Shown here one piece after another: positions 7,450 to 14,683 of a stretch of 14,822 nt of DNA (positions are counted from its first letter, which is position 1; each line of letters begins with the position of its first letter). The stretch comes from Actinomycetales bacterium (GTDB lineage Bacteria; Actinomycetota; Actinomycetes; Actinomycetales; Actinomycetaceae). The stretch is from assembly GCA_022838965.1 (NCBI GenBank), contig JALHDK010000039.1, forward strand, positions 386 through 15,207, in the 5' to 3' direction. The translations under genes and the position numbers were made by a program. Below the pieces are notes generated by a model, which ran no database searches, was not told where the DNA came from, and saw only the letters and a list, made by a program, of their open reading frames with translations.

Positions 7450-8789
7450 AGCGACAGGACATTGAAGGGCTCGGACTGGACCATGACCGCCAGGGCCGTG
7501 ACGGCGGCGACAACGATCAAGGCCCGTCCAGCCTGCCTGTCTCTGAACGCGAAGGCCGTCGCGGCCGCGAATCCCGCGAGGAGGGCGTAGCCGTAGCGCG
7601 GAGGGAGCTGGTAGTACATCCCGTAGACCACGAAGTTCATCACCACGAGCAGTGGTCCGCCGATGGCCGCAACGAACACCACCGCCGCTCCGAGGGCGCC
7701 GGGGACCGGGCGGGAACGCAGGTACCAGGCGGCAGCGACCACTCCGAGGACCAGAGCCCCTGTCACATAGCTCTCGAGCCGGTACTTGATCAATCCCTCG
7801 AACTGGGGTGCAATCCAGCCGTCGTTGATGGGCGTGAAGAAGGTGAACACGTGCGCCGGGATCATCCGCAGGTCGAGGGAATCAGTGAGGAACCACGTGT
7901 TCTGCGGGATCGACGCCGGGTCCACCGTGGCCCGCGCACTGGACAGCGCCGTCCACGCGAATGAGGTCGCAAGGAAGAGCGTCACGGCAGCGGACGCGAG
8001 AAGCAGCCCTGTGCGGACCGCGCGACGGTCGTCACCGGAGACCAGCGGACGGACGACCAGGAGGAGGGCGACGACGCCGACCGCCGTGAAGAGGGTCAGC
8101 TTCGTGAGTCCGGCGACGATCGCCAACAGGAGGACGCGACGCGCTGCGCGTCCGCTCCCGTCGTAACTGATCGCGGCGAGCATGAGGAACGCGCCGACAG
8201 CGGCGCCGGCCACGTCGGGTCCCAGGGTTGCTGCGGCTGTGACGAGAGCGGGGCTGGCCGCCAGCAGCGCTGTGGCACCAAGAGCAGCCGGGCGGGACGC
8301 ACCGATCCGGAGAGCGAGCAGGTAGGTGCCGACGAGGAGCAGGGAGAACCACAGTGCGCCGACAGCGCGCGCCGCCACAAAGAGGGGCAGACCACTCAAT
8401 GCTGCCAGCGCGCGGCCCAGCCCTGCGGTGACGGCGTAGTACAGGGGTGGATGCGTTCCGGCGAGGTTGTAGGCGAGACCTGGGAAGAGGTCAGGATCGT
8501 GGGTGTCCACGTCGCACGGGGGCATCACCACATTGGGCAGGGCCACACCCCTGCACGCCCAGAGCGTGAGCGTCTCCTGCGTCATCCTGTCGCCCGTGAC
8601 CGGAACATCCGGGAAGCGGAGGATGTAGTCGAAGTGGGCGGCCTCATCGATCGGCGACACCTGGCGGAGTGTCGACGCTGTGCCGAGGACGAGCACGTGC
8701 GCGAGCAGGATCAGGATCACGATGGGCGCCGCGCGCTGCCACCTCGGCGCGCGAGGCGTGACCAGCTCGACCGGCGTTGCCTGTGTCAC
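7446..8789 (-). CDS. polytopic membrane protein, GT-C superfamily, DUF2142-like
   Basis: 447 residues, about ten or more membrane helices. The GTG start at 8787-8789 has GAGGAGG (8798-8804) overlapping the stop of the upstream gene; the frame is open to 8897, but that extension is arginine/proline-rich and lies inside the neighbour. After the first helix comes SPIDEAAHFDY with Asp48, Glu49 and His52, the first-loop acidic motif of GT-C/DUF2142 proteins. THPPLYY with His113 follows in the second loop, also typical of GT-C glycosyltransferases. PPRYGYALL occurs near the C-terminus. GT-C enzymes transfer a sugar from a polyprenyl-phosphate donor on the outer face of the membrane. That role is plausible here because GT2 and GtrA genes are in the same operon. 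The acceptor and sugar are unknown. Confidence 0.75.
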   Translation of the reverse strand: MTQATPVELVTPRAPRWQRAAPIVILILLAHVLVLGTASTLRQVSPIDEAAHFDYILRFPDVPVTGDRMTQETLTLWACRGVALPNVVMPPCDVDTHDPDLFPGLAYNLAGTHPPLYYAVTAGLGRALAALSGLPLFVAARAVGALWFSLLLVGTYLLALRIGASRPAALGATALLAASPALVTAAATLGPDVAGAAVGAFLMLAAISYDGSGRAARRVLLLAIVAGLTKLTLFTAVGVVALLLVVRPLVSGDDRRAVRTGLLLASAAVTLFLATSFAWTALSSARATVDPASIPQNTWFLTDSLDLRMIPAHVFTFFTPINDGWIAPQFEGLIKYRLESYVTGALVLGVVAAAWYLRSRPVPGALGAAVVFVAAIGGPLLVVMNFVVYGMYYQLPPRYGYALLAGFAAATAFAFRDRQAGRALIVVAAVTALAVMVQSEPFNVLSL

Positions 8790-8797
8790 GCTGCCAG

Positions 8798-8804
8798 CCT
8801 CCTC
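8798..8804 (-). promoter_or_regulatory. ribosome binding site deciding the start at 8789
   Basis: GAGGAGG on the minus strand overlaps the TGA of the upstream gene (8803-8805) and lies eight bases before the GTG. It supports the short start and translational coupling. Confidence 0.65.
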
Positions 8805-11019
8805 ATCTCTCCGGGTCGATCGTGGACGGGGCCGGGGGGCCGGCTGCCGGGTCGTTACCCGGCGCGGATCGACGTCGAAGGACCATGAGACCCGCACCTG
8901 CCGTCCAGAGCAGGGTGAGTCCGGCTCCGACGCCGAAGAGGATCCATCCCGTGGCGCGATAGGGGGTGACGTAGCGCAGTCCGAGTGTCCATTCGCCCGA
9001 GGGCACCTCGATGGCGATGTTTCCGAGGGATCCCATCGTCGGCGTCACGGGGCGACATTCCGAGCCCTCGGCGGAACAGAGTTCTGCGGTCCAGCCCGGG
9101 TACCAGCTCTCGTTGAGGTCGAGGGTCAGCGGCGAGGCCGCACTCACGCGGTACCGGAAGATGCCGGGTTCGTAGTGCACGGGTTCGAGCCTGAGTCCGG
9201 TCCCGCATCGGGTCAGGTCCGTCGCGAGACAGTCGGCGATGTCCTGGACACGCGGACCGTCCTCGCCGGAGCGTGCCACGGCGGTGCCAGGGGCGGCATA
9301 GAAGGCCCGTGCGACGCGGGAGATGGCCGGGTCGGCGAAAGCCTCGGTTTGGGCCTCGAAGGAGGGGTTCCCCTTGAGGTTGGTGTATCCGCCGACGGCA
9401 GCGACACCCGAGAAGTAGCTGGCATTCCACAGCCGCTGGGATTCGATGGGCCCGACCGGCTCCTGGTCGAGCGGGGTCCTCGCCGGCCGCTGGACCTGGG
9501 GCCGCCATGCCGAGGTTGCGGCCGTGTCGGGGTCGAAACGCGCCAGGATGAGCGAGTCGACGGTGGTCCCCCATGTCTGGATCTCCACCGTGAGGCGGTC
9601 GGCCCGCCAGGGCCGCGTCGTCGCGAAAGCCCACGTGGTGCCGGAGGCGACGGTGAGGGCGATCAGAGCCACACTGAGGAACCCTGGCCCGACTCGCGGG
9701 CCGCCCTCCGGAAGGGCCTCCGCGAGCACGGGCACAAGCATCGCCGAGAGCGTGAGGAGCACGAACGGTGCCACCCAGAGTGGTCGGTCGAAGCTCTGCC
9801 CCGCGAGCCACAGCGCGAACGCCAGGAGCGCCCCCTCATAGCCGACGACCCACCACCGTCGGACCCGTGGGCCGGTCGAGGGTCTGCTGGCGGCATCGAG
9901 GGCCATCATGGCCAGGAGGATGAGGCCGTAGAGGATGAACGGCCGATAGTCGCTCGACCGGAACCGGCTCAGGCCGGCTCCCGGCAGATACGCGACGAGG
10001 TCCTCCCAGGGAAGATGGGGAATCGAGATCGCGGCGGCGAGAATGACCACCACGATCACGCTGCGCGCGATCGCCGACCTCCACGGGACGAGCGCCAGGA
10101 GCGCAAGGATGGCGGCGGGGACGAAGTACGGCCGCATGGACATGTCGGTGGGGAGGTTCTCACCGTAGTAGGCGAAGAAGAAGGTCCCCAGGATGCCGAG
10201 GTCGAAAGCCGAATCGTTGACGCCACTCGGCGAGTCCCCGCCCTGGAGGGCGATCGCGGGAAGGAACTTCACGAGCGAGAGCAGGACCGCGAGCGTCGCG
10301 GAGACACCGAGCGGGACGAGGTAGTGGAGGAGGGGCCGCCGGGTGCTCACCTGCAGTGCGAGGATCCACACGACGCCGATGTAGAACATGGCGACCAGCA
10401 TCCCGGGATACGTGCCGAGCAGGATTTGCCAGATGACCAGCGCCGCCGCGGCCACCGACCACCACCGCTTCCACGGCCACCACGGGGAGAGCACGAGCAG
10501 GAACCACGGAGTCCAGGCGTAGCCCCGCACGATGTCGACGTGCTGGGCGTTCGCGAAGTATCCGGCGACGAAGAACGAGGCAGCGAGACCGAGGAGCGCC
10601 GCGAGGTGGCCGAGGCCCATGCGGCGTGCGAGGACGTACGTTCCCACCGCGCCGAAGGCGACGTGGAGGACGTACAGCAGGGATGCCGCCTGGATGTCGA
10701 AGAAGGTGAGGTTCGCGAGGATGCCCACGGGCAGGTACCACGCCGAGTTCTGGAGCGACGCAGCGGTGGGGTAGCCGCTCCAGGTGTACGGCATCCACTC
10801 CGGTGGCCGGAAGAAGGAGCCGTCCGTCCACCAGGCGAAGGCCTCCGCGTTGTAGGCACCGACGAAATCGAACTGCGGCGACGAGCGGCCATCGACGAAG
10901 TCGCCGAAGACGAGGAGGACGAGAATCGCCAGCAGCGCTCCGGCGCTGACCAGGGGGGAGAGACGGGACGCCCACCGCCGGTGCAGGGTGGACGAATCGG
11001 CGTCCGTGGGTGGTGTCAT
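8803..11019 (-). CDS. YfhO-like polytopic membrane protein (GT-C-like)
   Basis: 738 residues. The ATG at 11017-11019 overlaps the upstream TGA as ATGA, so translation is coupled; no strong ribosome site is visible. A first helix (about residues 22-42) is followed by an extracytoplasmic loop with PQFDFVGAYN (Asp51) and EWMPYTWSGYPT. Many helices follow, then a large soluble C-terminal domain, with NESWYPGWTAEL at about residues 636-646 and a last helix before the basic C-terminus. That order, and the YPGW motif before a beta-rich stretch, are characteristic of the YfhO family. YfhO proteins are implicated in glycosylating lipoteichoic acid or other surface polymers with lipid-linked sugars. 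Together with the DUF2142-like gene this gives two candidate extracytoplasmic transferases in one operon. Whether they use the same donor cannot be told from the sequence. Confidence 0.8.
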   Translation of the reverse strand: MTPPTDADSSTLHRRWASRLSPLVSAGALLAILVLLVFGDFVDGRSSPQFDFVGAYNAEAFAWWTDGSFFRPPEWMPYTWSGYPTAASLQNSAWYLPVGILANLTFFDIQAASLLYVLHVAFGAVGTYVLARRMGLGHLAALLGLAASFFVAGYFANAQHVDIVRGYAWTPWFLLVLSPWWPWKRWWSVAAAALVIWQILLGTYPGMLVAMFYIGVVWILALQVSTRRPLLHYLVPLGVSATLAVLLSLVKFLPAIALQGGDSPSGVNDSAFDLGILGTFFFAYYGENLPTDMSMRPYFVPAAILALLALVPWRSAIARSVIVVVILAAAISIPHLPWEDLVAYLPGAGLSRFRSSDYRPFILYGLILLAMMALDAASRPSTGPRVRRWWVVGYEGALLAFALWLAGQSFDRPLWVAPFVLLTLSAMLVPVLAEALPEGGPRVGPGFLSVALIALTVASGTTWAFATTRPWRADRLTVEIQTWGTTVDSLILARFDPDTAATSAWRPQVQRPARTPLDQEPVGPIESQRLWNASYFSGVAAVGGYTNLKGNPSFEAQTEAFADPAISRVARAFYAAPGTAVARSGEDGPRVQDIADCLATDLTRCGTGLRLEPVHYEPGIFRYRVSAASPLTLDLNESWYPGWTAELCSAEGSECRPVTPTMGSLGNIAIEVPSGEWTLGLRYVTPYRATGWILFGVGAGLTLLWTAGAGLMVLRRRSAPGNDPAAGPPAPSTIDPER

Positions 11020-11942
11020 GCGTCCCGGACACCGCGTGTGGCGGTGAGTTCGGCGACGAAGGTGTCGTAGTCCCGGATGTAGTCGTCGTTGTCGTACGGG
11101 AGGGAGGCGAACACCCCGAGGACGGCGTCGGGTGAGTAGTTGTACTGGGCGCCCCAGGTCCACGCGGGCATGTGCAGGCCGAGGCCGGGGGAGTCCAGCA
11201 CGACGGTGAACCGTTCCTCCAGGTTGTCGAACAGGCAGGTGACCGAGCCGGCGAGACAGACCAGGAACTGTTCACACCGGCGGTGGGCGTGCTGCCCCCG
11301 CACATCGCGCGACGGCACGTTGTACACCGTGAAGAAGCGTTGCGGGACGAACGGCAGGTCCTTGGCGAACTCGATGGCGGTGAGGCTGCCACGCAGGTCA
11401 TCGACGCTCTTCACCACCGAGAGGTGGGACGAGGGGACCGGCGCCGGTGCGGCGCCCCCACCCGTCCGGCCGCGCCGCTCGCCGACATAGCCGACGATGC
11501 GGGCGGGATTGCCCACCACGATCGCGTTCGCGGGGACGTCCTTCGTGACGACGGCGCCGGCGCCCACCATCGCGCGCTGTCCGATGCGGATCCCCGGCAG
11601 GATTACCGCGCCACCCCCGATGGAGGCCCCCTGGGCGACCTCGGTGCGGGCGAAACTCTCGGGGTACTGCTTGCTGCGGGGGAACGGGTCATTCGTGAAG
11701 GTGACGTTCGGACCGACGAACACGTCGTCGGCCAGCCGCACACCGTCCCACACCTGCACCCCGCTCTTGACGGTCACACGGTCCCCGATCACCACGTCGT
11801 TCTCGATGAACACGTGGTCGTTGATGTTGACGTCCCGGCCGATCCGGGCGCCGGGAAGGACATGCGCGAACGCCCACACCCGGGTTCCGTCACCCACGTC
11901 CGCTGACTCGCAGATGCCCTGCGGGTGCACAAAGTACGTCAC
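11016..11942 (-). CDS. bifunctional sugar N-acetyltransferase / dTDP-4-keto-6-deoxyhexose 3,4-ketoisomerase (WxcM/FdtD-like)
   Basis: 308 residues, cytoplasmic. The GTG at 11940-11942 has AGGAG (11948-11952) five bases upstream. Residues 1 to about 152 are a left-handed beta-helix acetyltransferase with hexapeptide repeats (INDHVFIENDVVIGDRV, GNPARIVGYV) and the TFTNDPFPRS loop found in FdtC-type enzymes. A Gly/Ala/Pro-rich linker (about 153-172) leads to a cupin domain (about 173-300) with RGQHAHRRCEQFLVCLAGSV, where His218 and His220 match the active-site histidine pair of FdtA/QdtA ketoisomerases, and NDDYIRDYDTF at the end. In WxcM and FdtD the same two activities are fused. They act before and after the aminotransferase in making dTDP-3-acetamido-3,6-dideoxyhexose. 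Galacto or gluco configuration (Fuc3NAc versus Qui3NAc) cannot be decided here. Confidence 0.9.
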   Translation of the reverse strand: MTYFVHPQGICESADVGDGTRVWAFAHVLPGARIGRDVNINDHVFIENDVVIGDRVTVKSGVQVWDGVRLADDVFVGPNVTFTNDPFPRSKQYPESFARTEVAQGASIGGGAVILPGIRIGQRAMVGAGAVVTKDVPANAIVVGNPARIVGYVGERRGRTGGGAAPAPVPSSHLSVVKSVDDLRGSLTAIEFAKDLPFVPQRFFTVYNVPSRDVRGQHAHRRCEQFLVCLAGSVTCLFDNLEERFTVVLDSPGLGLHMPAWTWGAQYNYSPDAVLGVFASLPYDNDDYIRDYDTFVAELTATRGVRDA

Positions 11943-11964
11943 TGTGACTCCTGACCTGTCGGGG

Positions 11965-12381
11965 TCATCGCCGGCGGGAAGGTGCCCGCCTGATCCGCCC
12001 ACGCTCGTCGAGGCGGTCGAACACGAGCCTACCGCCGAGGAAGGTGAGCGGAGCCGTCACGAACACGACGAGTCCCGAGAGCGCGTCCGGCAATCCGGCG
12101 GCGCCGGCGAGCCTGAGGGCCAGCAGGCCGATGAGGTAGACGGTCACGTAGACCGCTATGTAATACGCGACGTGGCGGCGCGTCATGCGTTGCCGGAACA
12201 CGAAGGCGCCCGCGAGCCAGGTCGAGATCGCGATGCCGAGGATGAACACGATCGTGTACGCGATGGACGGGTCGATCCAGAGCGCCAGCAGCGAGAGAAG
12301 CGCCCCTGTCACGAGCGTGTTGGCGCCTCCCGCGATCACAAAGCGGACGGCGGCGCCCAGCGTCTCACTTCTTGGTCTCAC
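11965..12381 (-). CDS. GtrA-like membrane protein (polyprenyl-phosphate sugar flippase candidate)
   Basis: 138 residues. The GTG at 12379-12381 overlaps the upstream TGA as GTGA. The N-terminus AVRFVIAGGANTLV is the signature of the GtrA/DPMS3-like family, and four hydrophobic helices follow, with FVFRQR between the second and third and a basic tail (GRIRRAPSRRR). Family members are proposed to flip undecaprenyl-phosphate-linked monosaccharides to the outer leaflet. The family's usual length is about 120-150 residues. Lying directly behind the GT2 gene it forms the classic GtrB-GtrA pair. The ribosome site is weak, consistent with coupled translation. Confidence 0.88.
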   Translation of the reverse strand: MRPRSETLGAAVRFVIAGGANTLVTGALLSLLALWIDPSIAYTIVFILGIAISTWLAGAFVFRQRMTRRHVAYYIAVYVTVYLIGLLALRLAGAAGLPDALSGLVVFVTAPLTFLGGRLVFDRLDERGRIRRAPSRRR

Positions 12382-13349
12382 GTGTGTCGGACGGCACCGA
12401 ACGTCCTCGCCTCGGCAACGATCGCTGTCGGTCTGCCCTTCGTGTTCTCGTAGATGCGCCAGACGTAGGATCCGACCACCCCGAGGCCGTACAGGATGAC
12501 GAACGTGGAGAAGAGCAGCACCAGCATGAGGGCGGTGTAGCCGGGCACGGCGATGTTTCCGGTGAGCCGCCCCACCAGGACGGCAATGCCGACCACCGAG
12601 GTGATGACCGCTCCCACCGCACCGATCGAGGTCAGGATGCTGACAGGGAGGTCGGTGAAGGAGAAGATGCTGTCGCTGAGGTAACGGAGCTTCTTGCGGA
12701 AGGTCCAGCCGCTCTTCCCCTCCGTCCGTTCCAGCCGCGTGTAGGGGATCTCGACGCGGCGATAGCCGACCCAGTACAACAGGCCGACGAGGCTGGAGTG
12801 CAGCTCGTTGAGCCGGAGGATCTGCTCGGCAACTCGACGCGTGACGGCGAAAACGTCCACACCGCCCGGCGGGATGTCCCGGATCACGTGTCGCCGGTAG
12901 AAGGACCAGTAGGTGCGTGCCAGGGCGGCGCTGAGGTGGGGGTCGTGGCGTGACTCCCGGCGGCCGACAGCCACGTCGGCCCCCCCGGCGTGGAGGGCCC
13001 GGAAGAACTCCACCATCAGTTCCGGGGGCTCCTGCAGGTCTGCCGCCATGACGCCGATGTGGTCGCCCCGCGCGGCGGCCATGCCCGACCGGATGGCGGG
13101 GAAGGATCCGAAGTTCCGGGAGTGGCTGAGCAGCTGGGTCTGGATCCGGGCGGTCGGGAGCAGCGAACTCAGGACGTCGTACGAATCGTCCGGCGAGCCA
13201 TCGACGACGAACACCGCCTCCAGTGGCCCGGGAAGGCCGGTGGCGAGGTCCTCGAGCCGCTCGAGCAGGGCCGCGAGTGTCGCCCGGTTCCCGTAGACGG
13301 GGACGACGACCGAGAACTGCGGCTTTGTGTCAGTATCGCGCGAGTCCAT
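12378..13349 (-). CDS. GT2 polyprenyl-phosphate glycosyltransferase (DPMS/GtrB-like) with two C-terminal membrane helices
   Basis: 323 residues. I chose the ATG at 13347-13349, which has an AGG six bases upstream; a TTG at 13364 is an alternative. The N-terminal GT-A fold has FSVVVPVYGN (about 12-21), VVDGSPDD (about 48-55) and AADLQEPPE with Asp104, which is the catalytic DxD-like loop of DPMS-type enzymes. GKSGWTFRKKLRY precedes two membrane helices (about 233-255 and 266-290), the layout of GtrB and ArnC-like enzymes. Such enzymes transfer a sugar from a nucleotide donor to undecaprenyl phosphate on the cytoplasmic face. The gene overlaps the aminotransferase gene by 20 bases and the GtrA gene by 4. 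The natural donor may be the amino sugar made by its operon neighbours, or a hexose such as UDP-glucose. Confidence 0.9.
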   Translation of the reverse strand: MDSRDTDTKPQFSVVVPVYGNRATLAALLERLEDLATGLPGPLEAVFVVDGSPDDSYDVLSSLLPTARIQTQLLSHSRNFGSFPAIRSGMAAARGDHIGVMAADLQEPPELMVEFFRALHAGGADVAVGRRESRHDPHLSAALARTYWSFYRRHVIRDIPPGGVDVFAVTRRVAEQILRLNELHSSLVGLLYWVGYRRVEIPYTRLERTEGKSGWTFRKKLRYLSDSIFSFTDLPVSILTSIGAVGAVITSVVGIAVLVGRLTGNIAVPGYTALMLVLLFSTFVILYGLGVVGSYVWRIYENTKGRPTAIVAEARTFGAVRHT

Positions 13350-14427
13350 CGCAGACCTGGTCAACTTCGGCGTCCGTCAGTTCGGGGAAACAGGGCAGGG
13401 AGAGGATCCGGCCGACCAGACCGTCAGTCACCGGGAGAATCGTCGAGAGGTGGTCGGGCGCGAACGCCGGCTGGCGGTGATCGGGGATCGGATAGTGGAC
13501 ACCCGTGTCGACACCGTGCTCGCTGAGGTGGCGGGCGAGAGCGGCGGCGTCGTCGGTCACCGCGACCGCGAGATGCGCGACGTGATACGGCCCGCGCGCC
13601 TCCAGCACCCTCACCCGTTCGCCAGCGGCCTCCTCGTACCGCGTGATGATCGCCCGCCGGCGGGCATTCCAGCCCTCCACCAGCGGCAGGCGCACCCGCA
13701 GGATCGCGGCCTGCACCTCATCCAGCCGGGAGTTGCGGCCCCCGTCCACCGAGATCGTGTACTTGCCCGTCCACCCGTACTGGCGCAGATGCCGCAACCG
13801 GTCCGCGAGTTCCGCGTCGGACGTCGTGACCGCGCCACCATCCCCGAGCGCCCCGAGGTTCTTGGTGGGATAGAAGCTGAACGCCGCCAGCCTCCCACCC
13901 GACCCCACCCGACCCCACTCCGGGCTCGCCCCGATCGCCTGCGCACAGTCCTCCACGACCGGCACACCGAAGGGATCGCAGAGCCGGACGAACGCAGGCA
14001 CATCCGCGGCCCGTCCGTACAGATGGGTGACCACCACCGCCGCCACCGTCTCGTCCAGCAGCGGCGCGACCGACACCGGATCGAGCAGGTGGGTCACCGG
14101 ATCGACGTCCGCGTAGCGCACCTCGAAACCGGCCAGCCGCGCGGCCACACTGGTGTACGCCCCCGCGTTGGCCGCCGTCACGACGACGGTCCGTCCCGGG
14201 GCCCGCAGGGCGCGCAGGGACAACTCCAGGGCATCGGTGCCACTCGCAACCCCGACACCCTCACCAGCACCAACGAAATCGGCCAGCTCCCGCTCGAACG
14301 CCGCGTGCTGCGGCCCGTGCACCAGCCAGCCACTCCGCACGACATCCGCGACAGTGGCAGCGATCAGCCCGGACTGCTGAGCCAGGACACGCGAGAGATC
14401 GTTCAACGGGACCCGGTTCGCGGTCAC
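13330..14427 (-). CDS. PLP-dependent sugar aminotransferase (DegT/DnrJ/EryC1 family)
   Basis: 365 residues. The GTG at 14425-14427 has GAGGAG six bases upstream. All landmarks of the family are present: VPLNDLSR at the N-terminus, SGTDALELSL for phosphate binding, VVEDCAQAIGA with the Asp that pairs with the PLP ring nitrogen, and FSFYPTKNLGALGDGGAV with the Schiff-base Lys189. The product lies beside the fused ketoisomerase/acetyltransferase gene, so the likely reaction is transamination at C3 of dTDP-3-keto-6-deoxyhexose with glutamate as donor (FdtB/QdtB role). This assignment rests on context as well as sequence. It is the first gene of the six-gene leftward operon. Its stop lies inside the GT2 gene, giving a 20-base overlap. 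Confidence 0.92.
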   Translation of the reverse strand: MTANRVPLNDLSRVLAQQSGLIAATVADVVRSGWLVHGPQHAAFERELADFVGAGEGVGVASGTDALELSLRALRAPGRTVVVTAANAGAYTSVAARLAGFEVRYADVDPVTHLLDPVSVAPLLDETVAAVVVTHLYGRAADVPAFVRLCDPFGVPVVEDCAQAIGASPEWGRVGSGGRLAAFSFYPTKNLGALGDGGAVTTSDAELADRLRHLRQYGWTGKYTISVDGGRNSRLDEVQAAILRVRLPLVEGWNARRRAIITRYEEAAGERVRVLEARGPYHVAHLAVAVTDDAAALARHLSEHGVDTGVHYPIPDHRQPAFAPDHLSTILPVTDGLVGRILSLPCFPELTDAEVDQVCDGLARY

Positions 14428-14494
14428 TGGCCACTCCTCGTCATTCCGGCGCTCCGGCCCGCGACGGGGCAGGGCTCCGCGAGGCCGCCCTCCG

Positions 14495-14500
14495 AGCGTA
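14495..14500 (-). promoter_or_regulatory. possible -10 element for the leftward glycan operon
   Basis: TACGCT on the minus strand, about 68 bases before the GTG at 14427. No convincing -35 is seen at the usual distance. This is the best TAnnnT match in the gap but is weak evidence alone. Confidence 0.25.
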
Positions 14501-14508
14501 GCAACGCC

Positions 14509-14518
14509 ATGAGCTCAT
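14509..14518. repeat. 10-base perfect palindrome ATGAGCTCAT
   Basis: Self-complementary site in the divergent gap, just upstream of the possible leftward -10. It could be an operator half of a regulated promoter. A palindrome of this length can also occur by chance. Confidence 0.3.
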
Positions 14519-14521
14519 CCC

Positions 14522-14538
14522 GACCCGGTTGCCGGGTC
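14522..14538. repeat. inverted repeat GACCCGG-TTG-CCGGGTC
   Basis: Seven-base arms with a three-base loop between the two divergent transcription units. It has no T-tract, so it is not a typical terminator. It could be an operator or an RNA hairpin near the start of a transcript. Confidence 0.45.
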
Positions 14539-14569
14539 TGAGACCGGGATCACCGGGCCATCGTGTTGG

Positions 14570-14575
14570 TACGAT
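14570..14575 (+). promoter_or_regulatory. candidate -10 of a leaderless promoter for the rightward GT2 gene
   Basis: TACGAT ends six bases before the GTG at 14582, so transcription would begin at or very near the start codon. No ribosome binding site precedes GTG 14582 or ATG 14591. This spacing is common for leaderless actinobacterial genes. Confidence 0.45.
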
Positions 14576-14581
14576 TCGCGG

Positions 14582-14683
14582 GTGTTGCCGATGACGGTCC
14601 TGCTCCCCGTGTACGCCCGCGTCCCCGGAGAGCAGTTCGCAGCCGCGATCGACAGCCTCCGGGGCCAGACCCTCCCCGCCGAG
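14582..14683 (+). pseudogene. N-terminal fragment of a GT2 glycosyltransferase, broken off
   Basis: From GTG 14582 (or ATG 14591) the frame encodes MTVLLPVYARVPGEQFAAAI and then DSLRGQTLPAE, the opening strand and helix of a GT-A family 2 transferase (LLPVY near the start, S-x-x-x-QT-x-P about 25 residues later). In this family the next residues should be a hydrophobic strand ending in VDDG. Instead, after about residue 33 the frame runs into sequence that reads as hypE on the other strand. The frame stays open to the window end but no longer resembles a transferase. It is a truncated gene in this assembly, either by rearrangement or by a chimeric join. Confidence 0.7.

Noticed and set aside
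8680..11070. Long plus-strand open frame opposite the YfhO-like gene (796 codons)
   Set aside because: It is dominated by Glu/Arg/Gly and runs antisense to clear membrane proteins with coupled starts; no ribosome site or domain is seen.
14522..14538. Intrinsic terminator
   Set aside because: The hairpin is GC-rich but is not followed by a T-tract on either strand, and it lies upstream of both flanking genes.
13327..14541. Plus-strand frame opposite the aminotransferase (404 codons)
   Set aside because: Arg/His/Pro-rich antisense of a gene with an intact PLP-lysine motif.
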